A stretch of DNA of 64,000 nucleotides from positions 13,768,920 through 13,832,919 of the forward strand of contig NC_051129.1 of the NCBI RefSeq assembly GCF_014839805.1. The letters are read 5' to 3'. This document shows positions 55,806 to 64,000 of the stretch, piece after piece; position 1 is the stretch's first letter; the number at the start of each line of letters is the position of its first letter. Under the pieces are notes generated by a model. That model had not been told where the DNA came from, made no database searches, and saw only the letters and a list, made by a program, of their open reading frames with translations. The position numbers and the translations under genes were made by a program. Origin of the DNA: Manduca sexta. Lineage: Eukaryota; Arthropoda; Insecta; Lepidoptera; Sphingidae.

Positions 55806-55992
55806 TTTTTTTATTGCTTTGGATGACGAAACGAGCTTGCCATTCGCCTGATGGTAAGCGATACGACCGCCCATAAACAGTAGAAATACCAACACCTTGA
55901 ATTACAAAATATTGTTTGGTATTCCACTGCACTCGCCATCCTAAGACATGAGATGTTGAGTATTATTATGTCCAATAGTTACACTGGCTACA
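55806..55992 (-). mobile_element. LINE-D 3' end fragment
   Basis: T-run, TTGCTTTGGATGACGAAACG, TCGCCTGATGGTAAGCGATA, GAATTACAAAATATTGTTTGG and GTTACACTGGCTACA. Confidence 0.8.
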
Positions 55993-57164
55993 GAATATTT
56001 TATTTTATTCTTTTATGTTAAACAGTTGGACAGTGTTTAGTCTACTTTAAAAAAAAATCGATGGTAAAAACAAGAAACTCAGTCACACAAAAATAAATGC
56101 GCGAAAATCGACGCACTAAAGTTAATTGTTGCGTCAAACATGAAAGAAATGCTACGAGAATTTCATGAATATGTGTAGCCCCGTGTACGCGGTAAAACCT
56201 TGTGACCGTTTAACTCCGTTTTTGGGTACCCAGTTGCGTGTTTTTGTAGGGGGAATGATCTGATACTAGTCTCCTATAGGATTCATATATAAATAGATAG
56301 AATGAACACCAAGGCTCCTATATTCCAAATTATGGCCGACACGAAAAAACATGTAAAATTTTTAAATTTATGAACAGACAAAATGGATACCAAATGTTTT
56401 ATCTTCCAAATCACGCTCAATCCTAAAAACTATGCTGTAAAAAAAATTATCCGCTATCACAAGTTATATACTTTTAAAGCTAAAAAAAGGCGTAGGTGAA
56501 TAGAACTCCAATTTCCATTGGTACTTTTTGGGTACAAAACTGTAAACAATCCAACCCAGTATGACCAACACGTAATTGTTATAAGTGACGACAACGCGGT
56601 CCCTCTCCCTACATTTATAAAATTCATTAAGGTTGCTCCGTCAATGCTCGAATGGTGCAAATTCATAAATATAACTCCGAAGCCTCGTTACGAAGGTTTT
56701 AAAAGAACCCGTTTACGGTATGCAAAATGAAGGGAAAATACATGAGATTTTTCTGAGAAAAAATTGTATAGACCTTTCTTATAAACGCCTCGGGATTTTA
56801 AACATGGCGATATTGGCCGAAGCTCCCTTTGTTATAGGAAAGATAAATATTTAAAGCAATTATAAACCAAGATGACCAAGACATTCGCTTATTCGTCATA
56901 TCTGACTTTATCGTTATAGCCGACGATTTACGGAAATAAGTTTAAAGTATTGTTAGGTTTTCAAATTCGGTTCTACTGGTACATAATATTTGATTGGCTG
57001 GACAAATAAATACTGAGGCGATGAATGGTAATCGATGCTGGCTGATTCATACACAATACGCAGAAATTCAATTTACCAAGACTCAATCTACAGATTTCCT
57101 TTCCCTTGCAATACACCAGTGTAATAAGACCCATAACTTTAATAGATGAAACTGGTACTGGTGG
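55993..57164. other. Unassigned stretch
   Basis: Contains loosely repeated phrases (ATTCCAAATTATGGCCGAC near 56320, CTTCCAAATCACGCTCAATC near 56403, GGCGATATTGGCCGAAGC near 56803) that hint at an old element. No ends were recognised. The open frame at 56518-56730 has no known domain. Confidence 0.35.
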
Positions 57165-57400
57165 TAGGATATATTTTATATCCGCCGGGATATCGACCAC
57201 CCCTCACAAGATGTGAAACTCGCCATAGTGGCCTACCTAAAGGATCAGCCTGTGTATATTCGGTGCCAACAGGCCGGCATAATTGTATCGACTGTCGAGG
57301 GGTAATCATCTCTCGTCAGTCGACATTATATCAGACCTCACTCCACTTACCATCAGGTGCACTGTCGCTTTGCCGTGCCTTAAAAAAACACAATCAGGCC
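57165..57400 (+). mobile_element. LINE-E 3' end, best copy
   Basis: GGTAGGATATATTTTATATC, GATATCGACCACCCCTCACA, GGATCAGCCTGTGTATATTC, CTCTCGTCAGTCGACATTAT, CTTACCATCAGGTGCACTGT and TTTGCCGTGCCTTAAAAAAA. Open frames over it are by-products. Confidence 0.75.
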
Positions 57401-57654
57401 TAAGTGAAACTAATTTGTATACAATAATCAAACGAAATTGGTCCTCACTTCATGGCTGGCCTATGCTCTTGTGTCCCGAAGACCAATGACTTACCAACAT
57501 GTGTACCGATACAGTTTGCATAACAAACATAATTATGTTCTTTTATCTAACTGTTTGCGTTGCGTAATATCGTTTGTGCGCCCTTGACCAAATCTGCAGG
57601 TTATTGTTTGAGTATGTGTCGTGCGCAATGTTATTTTTTATTTATGAACTGCTA
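57401..57654. other. No gene seen
   Basis: No recognised feature. Confidence 0.4.
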
Positions 57655-57870
57655 GCGCCTCCTCCAGTAGTTAACTAACATTATAAAGCTGAAGAGTTTG
57701 TTTGTTTTAACGTACTAATCTCCAGAACTATTAAACCGATTTTGATTTTTTTTCCTCTAATAGGACGCTACATAACTCCTGTTATAGGTTCCTGTTTATC
57801 CCGCAGAAATTTTTACGCGTGCGGATCCGTAGGTGAAAGTTATTCGGGATAAAATTGGCTTGTATATTAA
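57655..57870 (-). mobile_element. RTE-G fragment
   Basis: TTATAAAGCTGAAGAGTTTG, GTTTGTTTTAACGTACTAATC, GAACTATTAAACCGATTTTG and GTTTATCCCGCAGAAATTTT, the reverse of the RTE-G 3' half. Confidence 0.6.
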
Positions 57871-58061
57871 TTCAAAAGTTTGCCAAAAAGGATTAATACG
57901 GTTATATTAGGCAGAACGTCTCTCGCATGCGCAAACCTGAAGAGCATTATCGTAAGTATAATAACTGGACATAATACCTTTAACGATTAGCACAGGATGG
58001 TAAGTGCAAGTCTGCCATATATACTTACATTTCATTAAATTCAAAGATTTTATTTATACTT
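57871..58061. other. No gene seen
   Basis: A LINE-D-like scrap (ATAACTGGACATAATACC) lies near 57960. Nothing else was recognised. Confidence 0.35.
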
Positions 58062-58300
58062 GTGACGGCAGTGACCCCACTTCACCTGGTGGTAAGTGAA
58101 GTGGATCCAATAGAATATCAAGAGACGAGGGATGATTACCCCTCGGCAGTCGACACAATTATGCTGGCCCGTTGGAACTGGTTATACACAGATTGATCCT
58201 AGAACGCGACACACTTACGAGGACTATGGCGGATTTTAACATCTTGTGGTACGGTGGTCGCTATGTGGGCGAATTTAAAATATTATACCACTAGCAAAGA
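58062..58300 (-). mobile_element. LINE-E 3' end fragment
   Basis: CCACTTCACCTGGTGGTAAG, GAGACGAGGGATGATTACCC, CTCGGCAGTCGACACAATTA and ATGCTGGCCCGTTGGAACTG, on to GTGGTACGGTGGTCGCTATG. Confidence 0.75.
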
Positions 58301-58349
58301 TTTAAGTGAATTGCTGATATGGGCGGACTTTACAATAGGCGAGTGACTT

Positions 58350-58569
58350 CATTATAATTTCAGCCGGGAATCGTCCGCTGCTGGACATAGGCCTCCCCCA
58401 TTGAGAGCCACAGGGACCGGTTCTGGGCCGCCCCTATCTATCGGACTCTGGCGACCCTTATCAGGTCGTCGGTCCATCTCGTGAGAGGCCTGCCTACGCT
58501 GCGTCTTCCGGTTTGTGCCACTCAAGAACATTTCCGTCCCAACGTACATTAGTTCTACGACCTATGTGT
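58350..58569 (-). mobile_element. RTE-H insertion with perfect 12-bp target duplication
   Basis: On the minus strand one frame reads TGRRSVGRPLTRWTDDLIRV, a stop near RVR, IGAAQNRSLWLSMGEAYVQQ, RTIPG and a terminal stop. This is the RTE-type reverse transcriptase C terminus. Identical GGCGAGTGACTT flanks (58338-58349 and 58570-58581) define a 220-bp, 5'-truncated insertion. One in-frame stop shows this copy is not functional. Confidence 0.85.
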
Positions 58570-58668
58570 GGCGAGTGACTTGCTGCCCTGTAATTTATGT
58601 GACAAGCCTAAAAATTCGAATCTCAACCGTAAATAACACTAGCAAATGTTGACACCACGCAGACGTAG

Positions 58669-58674
58669 TCAGTT
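58669..58674 (+). promoter_or_regulatory. Initiator-like TCAGTT
   Basis: Matches the arthropod initiator consensus TCAGTY, 11 bp upstream of the first ATG of the exon candidate. Short motifs like this occur by chance. No TATA box was seen. Confidence 0.25.
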
Positions 58675-58679
58675 GTCAA

Positions 58680-58789
58680 ATGTCGCAACAGTCCAGTGAC
58701 CAGTCGAACACAATGTCGGTCGTGGCAGCCGCGACAAAACGCACGTCGCCCATTGACAAATCCGACAGCGTTTGGCTAAAGTCGTCCCC
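58680..58789 (+). CDS. Putative first coding exon of an unidentified host gene
   Basis: From ATG at 58680 the frame reads MSQQSSDQSNT, then a second in-frame ATG (58713) starting MSVVAAATKRTSPIDKSDSV, then WLKSSP. It runs straight into CCCC-GTAAGT, a near-consensus splice donor at 58790. The 110-bp stretch is clearly GC-richer than its AT-rich surroundings, and most third positions are G or C, as in coding DNA. The protein start is serine-rich and polar with no signal peptide. I do not recognise the family. If real, the exon is in phase 2, transcription runs rightward, and the rest of the gene lies beyond a long intron; no second exon is identifiable in the remaining 5 kb. An RTE-H insertion ends 110 bp upstream. 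It could instead be a chance GC-rich patch. Confidence 0.5.
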
Positions 58790-58795
58790 GTAAGT

Positions 58796-60043
58796 GGAAC
58801 GCAGTTTCTTCAGAAACTATTTTGTATTTTTAACTTATTCTTTGTTTCCTCGTACCATCGTTTTTAAATTATTTACGACACCCATGGTGATGCTGATGTT
58901 TATATTAGAAGACAGCGGAACTGATGGCACTTATCGATAAGCCAGAATTAGACTAAAGCTTCTGAATAACATTATGAAAGAAGTTATAAATAATGAGAGG
59001 TCCAATTTCTGGTTGCTAACATTTTGTGGTTGCACTCAGTGACTACCGCGAGCTTATCTTTCTGTGAAGTAGTAGGCATATTTGCATGCTGTTAATTAAA
59101 TTAGTTGTGCTGTTATTGCATGCAGACTATTTAACAACCTGTAAGACCTGCAAGTAATTATTAATATTCCAAAAGGCGCCATAATTACGTCAATTTTCAA
59201 ATTAATTACTTCACGGTTCTTACTTTACCTAATATAAACCTCATTGTCTGTTAATATGCAACATTGTTTACGAGGTAATCTTATTTCGCAGCCACCCAAG
59301 AGTTCTGACTAACAATACGCTTAGTAATTACCTCTTTACTTTACTTAATGGCTGCAATTCCAATCGGGACATAAAAATTCTTTTTTACAATCATAAAATT
59401 ATTTTGGGAATTTGCATCACCGAAGTTATACCGATGACCTGCATTGGATACGCCATGTAACCCTATAAATAAAATGGCCGAATACCATTTTGAATTAAGT
59501 GTCAGTTAACAGGCTGATTTAATAATCACTTTTATCAACTATCACAGAGTTTCGTGTTGAAAAGGACTTGTCAAAACATCGTTTATTCGAACCTTTGCAC
59601 ACATAAAGGGATATTTTTAGTGATTCGACCAAAATACCGCATCCGAAAAGTTCACAGCACTTGTTATTTCGTTCTTTTACGATTAGTGTTGTGGGACGGG
59701 CAAATGGGCATAAAAACCTGCAGGTAGCTTCAGTTAATATATAGTGCTCGACATAAAATGTCGGATTGGAGATATCAAAACAATTTTGTCAGCTTAGTTG
59801 CAACAGGTCGTAAAATAATTGAAGAGTTGTCATCGATTGGGCGATTTCGTTTGTATGGTTTTTAATTTAATGCGTTTTTTTTTTGTAAATCAATTTCTGC
59901 TGTTCTGCTGTTCTGCACGCGTAAAGATATATTGGTAAAACAAAATGTAACCTATAGCTTAGGGATAATGTACTTACCTATTAGTAAACGAAGAATGACA
60001 TATCAAATATCACCTTGTGTATCGTGAAATCACTATCGTCATT
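58796..60043. other. No exon seen; possible first intron
   Basis: AT-rich sequence with no recognised repeat. It would be intron if the exon at 58680 is real. Confidence 0.4.
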
Positions 60044-60225
60044 TTTTTTATACGTGCACAGCTGTTACCTTACTGCACCTGATGGTAAATTGAGTGGGTT
60101 CCAATAGAATGTCGACTGACGAGAGATGATTACCCCTCGGCAGTCTACACAATTATGCCGGCCTCTTGGAACTGGGTATGCACAGGCTGATCCCGAAACG
60201 CGACAGTTTGTTTCAGATCGACATG
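60044..60225 (-). mobile_element. LINE-E 3' end fragment
   Basis: T-run, TTACTGCACCTGATGGTAAA, GTCGACTGACGAGAGATGAT, CCCTCGGCAGTCTACACAAT and CACAGGCTGATCCCGAAACG. Confidence 0.75.
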
Positions 60226-61099
60226 TATACACGTCTTCTCCATAGCAGTCAGCAGTCCATCACATCAAGAATACTTGCACTCAAACTCACGTAATAAGGG
60301 TACGAGAAACGTGAAAGAATTACCTAAAGTTCCATCAATGCGCCGTAAAACTACAAAATGATTACAGCTGAGGCGAAATAACAATAGTTGGGCGATTCCC
60401 ATGGCGCAGTCTCACGGCCCCCTGGCAAGGTTACCTCGGTGACACACTGGCTCATTGTTTAATTACGGTCAAACGTCTAGTTGCTTTCGGATGCTGTGAT
60501 CAATATGCTGAAAATGCTTGTACTCTGCAGGGTGTGCTGTGGGTTGCATCAATTTCTATCAGTATGCAAACTGGATATCAATTGTAGTGTCTGATTTGAA
60601 TTGCTTTATAGCCAATCTTATTCCTTATTACCACTTAAGATCTGGCTCAACTTGGTAAGAGCAGTCACAGGCAGCTATGACGCCGATCATCTAATAACTT
60701 TTAAGCCCAAAATCAATAAAATCCCAATCGTTATCTTTGGATCGATCCCAATAAAACAAATCAAACAATTTGTCAGTATTTGACAAACTATATTTTGACT
60801 GGTCTATTTTGAGATAGATCCGAAGCTGGCGAAAGTCGACATAACTTATATAAAAAGAGTTCCGGAAGATGTCGAAATACATGAGACAGAAAACAATGAT
60901 CATTGACCACTACCGGCCCTTGGTTATGTCATCACGCAATTAAAGGACATCCGACAGCTAACAAACGCTTCCTCGATGCGGCTGACTCACTAGATAAAAT
61001 AATTAAATAACAAGAGTGCGTTACACATGGTCGATATGAAGGTGAGATGATACAAAAGTCCTCAAATTTAAATCCTAAACACACCAATTTTTTTTAAAG
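60226..61099. other. No gene supported
   Basis: Overlapping open frames at 60601-60903 on opposite strands lack recognised domains. Confidence 0.4.
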
Positions 61100-61480
61100 T
61101 TAGTCAATTATCGCTAGCTTTAATGGTGAAGGAAAATCGTGAGGAAACCTATATACATGAAAATTCTATACTGCCGTGCTAAGCTCAAAAGCGGTATCAA
61201 AATAAAAAATAAAATCTTGATTTTTATGTCGTTAGAAAGCTTAAAAAATTACCCATCCTATGAACTTACCTAAATAATGGTATCTTGTTTAAAACTTGTT
61301 AAAAAAATCCTCAGTTTTATATATAAAATTATAAAACTATATTTGCAAAACTTCAATTTTCTTAAAATAAGGTTTCCCTGACATACTGCTTTTGCCCTTA
61401 GCACGGCAGTATATAACAATTTTGGAAGTGTACGAAGTCTGCAATCCACACTAGTCTAACATGGTGGAATAAGTGAGAGA
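61100..61480 (+). mobile_element. SINE-A body, split by a MITE
   Basis: The left part (ATCGCTAGCTTTAATGGTGA, GGAAAATCGTGAGGAAACC to AAATTCTATA, ending 61170) and right part (ACAATTTTGGAAGTGTACGA, CACACTAGTCTAACATGGTG, 61414-61480) form one SINE-A interrupted by 61171-61409. Confidence 0.7.
61171..61409. mobile_element. 239-bp MITE with long TIRs
   Basis: Begins CTGCCGTGCTAAGCTCAAAA, GCGGTATCA and ends with the complement of CTGCCGTGCTAAGGGCAAAA, GCAGTATGT, a 27-bp terminal inverted repeat with few mismatches. Both sides carry TATA, so the target duplication is TA or TATA. There is no coding capacity. TA targeting would fit Tc1/mariner; the superfamily is not proven. Confidence 0.85.
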
Positions 61481-61734
61481 TATATTTCCACCTGCCGCTA
61501 TATAACACAAATATATACATATATTTGTGTGTGCAGCTCTCCAACCGCCCGCTCTAAACAATATCATTAATTTAAGTTTAGTAGATAATGCTCAATCATT
61601 AACGCTGTTGTGTAAATATGAAATACGTATGTAAATGTTATGTAAAGTCTGACTGGTTTTTGTGGTACTTGTTAATGACGAGAATTGTGCTTCTTTTCTA
61701 TTAATAGATAAGAATGACTGTAATTAAAGCATTT
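61481..61734. other. No gene seen
   Basis: AT-rich with no recognised feature. Confidence 0.4.
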
Positions 61735-61850
61735 TTCTTTATAAGGCAATATGATTCGACTGCACCTGACGGTAAGTGGAATGGAGTCTAAAGGAATGTA
61801 ACTGATGAGAGATGTATACTCCTCGGCAGACGACACAAATATAATTAAGA
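61735..61850 (-). mobile_element. LINE-E 3' end fragment, diverged
   Basis: CGACTGCACCTGACGGTAAG, TGGAATGGAGTCTAAAGGAA, CTCCTCGGCAGACGACACAA. The open frame over it is a by-product. Confidence 0.65.
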
Positions 61851-62284
61851 AAGAAGAAAGGGATGTAATATCGCTATAAAAACTCCAGTCTACCTCACTC
61901 ACAGAAAGTCTTCATATCAGGAAAAATTAAAATATAAAAAACCGCAATAAAATCCGAAAATAAGTTTTATTCTGATGTCTAACATTCGCGTAAACATAAG
62001 AAATCATTATGAAAACCCCATGGTTGGATCATGCGTCACAAGCAACAAGAATCAGTAGATTGAGTTGAAAGTAGTAATTGCTTTCCGTGAACTATGTGAC
62101 CATGTATCAGGAACTACCTAAAATGTCATACTATAAATATGTCGACAGGTAAATACTTCCTATAATTAATTGTAATTACTTAATTCAATTCACAAAATTT
62201 TGTTATAGAACAATTCATTATGTAATCTAATAATGAAAGTTGACTGCATTGCTCATAGACTACAAAGTTATCTAAAAAAATTAA
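61851..62284. other. No gene seen
   Basis: AT-rich with no recognised feature. Confidence 0.4.
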
Positions 62285-62548
62285 TAAAAAATACAGCCCT
62301 GTATTATATACTGTCCCACTGTTAGACACTGTTCCTCTACTACTGAGAGGGATTAGACCTTAGTCCACCAAGCTGGCCTAGTGCGGATTGGTAGACTTCA
62401 CACACCCTCGAAATTCCTATAGGGAACTTCTCAGGTATACAAGTTTTCTCACGATGTTTTCCTTCACCATTAAAGCAAGCGATAATTCACAAAGAATACA
62501 CACATATTTTTTTAGAAAAGTCAGAGGTGTGTGCCTTTGAGATTTGTA

Positions 62549-63406
62549 CAGTCAGCAACAGAAGTCCTTGAACATAATTTGTTTCCAATATTTCCTAATC
62601 ATTATCATTTACCATAAGTTACTGATTAATTTAAATACAAAACAACTTGACGTAATTGAACTACAAAAGTAGCTGAACGCCGTCAAACCTTTCACTGCTA
62701 AACATTACTAGCAAATTTTTATGATCTGTAATAAATACAAATGTGGCTGAAATTAGCAAATTCTTTGTTTTATATACAAGCTTTTTTTCCAACAGTCCAG
62801 AATATCAATTAAATTTTATTTTATAACATACTAGCTTTGGCTCGTTACTCCGCCTGCGTGAAAAAGTTTTTCAAGGACTAAAGTCTTGCTTTATATTTAC
62901 CCGGGATAGAAAGTAGCGTATAGCGCTTAAGAGAATGTAGCTTCCTATTAGTGATTTTTTTCAAAATCGGTTAAGCTGTTCCTGAGTTTAGCGCATTCAA
63001 ACAAACAAACTCTTCAGGTTTATATAATAGTATATATTGAAGTTAATAACCAGAATTATACATTTTTAAGTATGGACAAAACATCATAATACTTTAGTAA
63101 GTAATATTATAACATTAATAGGAATAGGTTAGTTACATTTTAAACATCCTATTTTATAGAGCACTGGCCGGTTTAAGGAACAAATGTGTAAATTCAAAAT
63201 TATTCTGGCAGGAGATTCTCTTCGAAGGATTCAACGTAAACGTCAGTTTCTTTTTCATATTTTTTTCAGCCAATCCTTTACTTTGGTATCCATATTGAAA
63301 TGATAACCTTAATCTGTACTTTTCTTTGGTAAGTGATTTATGGTCCGTTTCAATGTTCAGGTATTTTGTAAATTAGTATCTGTTCATCGACTTTTGTTGC
63401 TGATCG
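62549..63406. mobile_element. Tc1/mariner-like non-autonomous element
   Basis: Starts CAGTCAGCAACAGAAGTC, CTTGAACA and ends with the complement of CGATCAGCAACAAAAGTC, GATGAACA, matching at 21 of 26 positions. It is flanked by TA on both sides (62547-62548, 63407-63408), the Tc1/mariner target. CAGT is a common Tc1/mariner terminus. It is 858 bp with no transposase frame, and contains an RTE-G fragment. Confidence 0.8.
62832..63035 (+). mobile_element. RTE-G fragment inside the TIR element
   Basis: TACTAGCTTTGGCTCGTTAC, CCGCCTGCGTGAAAAAG, CCCGGGATAGAAAGTAGCG, CTGTTCCTGAGTTTAGCGCA, CAAACAAACAAACTC and TTTATATAATAGTATAT. A short but complete-looking copy of about 205 bp. Confidence 0.7.
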
Positions 63407-63475
63407 TACCTGCAGACATTCGTCTCGGCAGTCCGTTCCACACCCAACTAGGCTATCGCCGCTCATCTAGAGAAA

Positions 63476-63725
63476 TTCTAATTAAAAACAAAATACACAG
63501 AACTATAAGTGCGTATGCGTTCATCCAAATCTATAGATAGAGGTAATGGGAAGTCCTGATTTCGATTCCCAGATCGGTCTATATTTTGCGTGATTATGTT
63601 GATGTTAGATCGCGTTCGGCGGGAAGCTGTTTGTCGCAAATCAACACTAAATCTTTCTTACATGTTACGTAAAGATGTTTGTTGTGTCTACCTAGAGTAA
63701 GATAAAGAAAATCAAATAGACCGCA
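63476..63725. other. No gene supported
   Basis: A B-box-like GATTTCGATTCCCAG near 63558 hints at another tRNA-derived fragment, but too little is preserved to call it. Confidence 0.35.
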
Positions 63726-64000
63726 TTTTTTTTTTTATTGGTTTGAATGATGAGACGCCTGTTCGCCTGATGGTAAGTGATACGACCGCCCATAAACAGT
63801 AGTAATACCATGAAACACTTTTAATTACAAAGTATTGTTTGGTATTCCACTACGCTCGCCATCCTGAGACATGAGATGTTAAGTCTTATTATTTCCAGTA
63901 GTTACACTGGCTACAATGTCTTTTAAACTGGAACACAACAGTGATTACACACTGTTGCTTGGCGGCAGAAATAGACATTGCGGTGGTACCTACCCAGGCG
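63726..64000 (-). mobile_element. LINE-D 3' end, runs off the window
   Basis: T-run, TTGGTTTGAATGATGAGACG, TCGCCTGATGGTAAGTGATA to GCGGTGGTACCTACCCAGGC at the last base. The element continues beyond 64000. Confidence 0.8.

Larger units (their letters stand above)
62285..63475 (-). mobile_element. SINE-A, near full length, split by a TIR element
   Basis: The body (62285-62548) and head (63407-63475: ACCTGCAGACATTCGTCTCG, CCACACCCAACTAGGCTATC, GCCGC) rejoin perfectly at the B-box region once 62549-63406 is removed. The head includes the A-box complement. Confidence 0.8.

Noticed and set aside
63541..63600. Another tRNA-derived SINE head
   Set aside because: Only a B-box-like stretch (GATTTCGATTCCCAG) is visible; too little to support a call.

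Overview
The window looks like AT-rich nuclear DNA from a moth or butterfly (Lepidoptera). The evidence is the repeat content: tRNA-derived SINEs, LINE 3' tails ending in ACCATCAGG-type motifs and A-runs, RTE-like fragments, and a short TTAGG-type array. All are typical of lepidopteran genomes. The species cannot be read from the sequence. There are no bacterial operons, no CRISPR array, no rRNA and no convincing free-standing tRNA gene. Almost all predicted reading frames are of the length expected by chance in AT-rich DNA, or are shadows of repeats.

Layout. 0-15 kb: old LINE tails (families E, F, D, I), nested retroposons near 1.1 and 2.3 kb, a SINE with a perfect 11-bp target duplication at 12.7 kb, and a 115-bp tandem array made from SINE material at 13.6 kb. 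15-30 kb: mostly quiet DNA with scattered fragments, a LINE inserted in a SINE at 25.9-26.4 kb, a promoter-like motif cluster at 28.2 kb, and the C-terminal coding part of a LINE at 28.8 kb, the clearest protein-coding match in the window. 30-45 kb: SINEs, one member of a 340-bp inverted pair (32.7 kb), and a 1.3-kb terminal-inverted-repeat element splitting a LINE at 38-39 kb. 45-58 kb: tandem SINEs, a GC-rich retroposon with a perfect 16-bp target duplication at 48.4-49.0 kb, and the second member of the inverted pair at 50.1 kb. 58-64 kb: an RTE insertion with a 12-bp target duplication, just upstream of the best host-exon candidate (58680-58789), then two SINEs interrupted by DNA elements (61.2 kb and 62.5-63.4 kb).

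The repeat families are labelled here for cross-reference. SINE-A has a tRNA-like head, GCGATAGCCTAGTTGG, and an ATT-repeat tail. SINE-B has a CTCGGTGGC head and a GCGTGATG(TG)n tail. SINE-C is a third tRNA-headed type. LINE-D, E, F, I and K are distinct LINE 3' ends. RTE-G is a non-coding RTE-like family. RTE-H has the coding tail motif GEAYVQQW. J is a short unclassified repeat. The labels are mine; family assignments come from recognised motifs and not from a database search.

The window reads as an intergenic or intronic landscape shaped by layered transposition. No new multi-gene system is evident. The most useful leads are the two unclassified TIR elements, the nested insertions that give their relative ages, the duplicated promoter-like segment, and the putative first exon near 58.7 kb.
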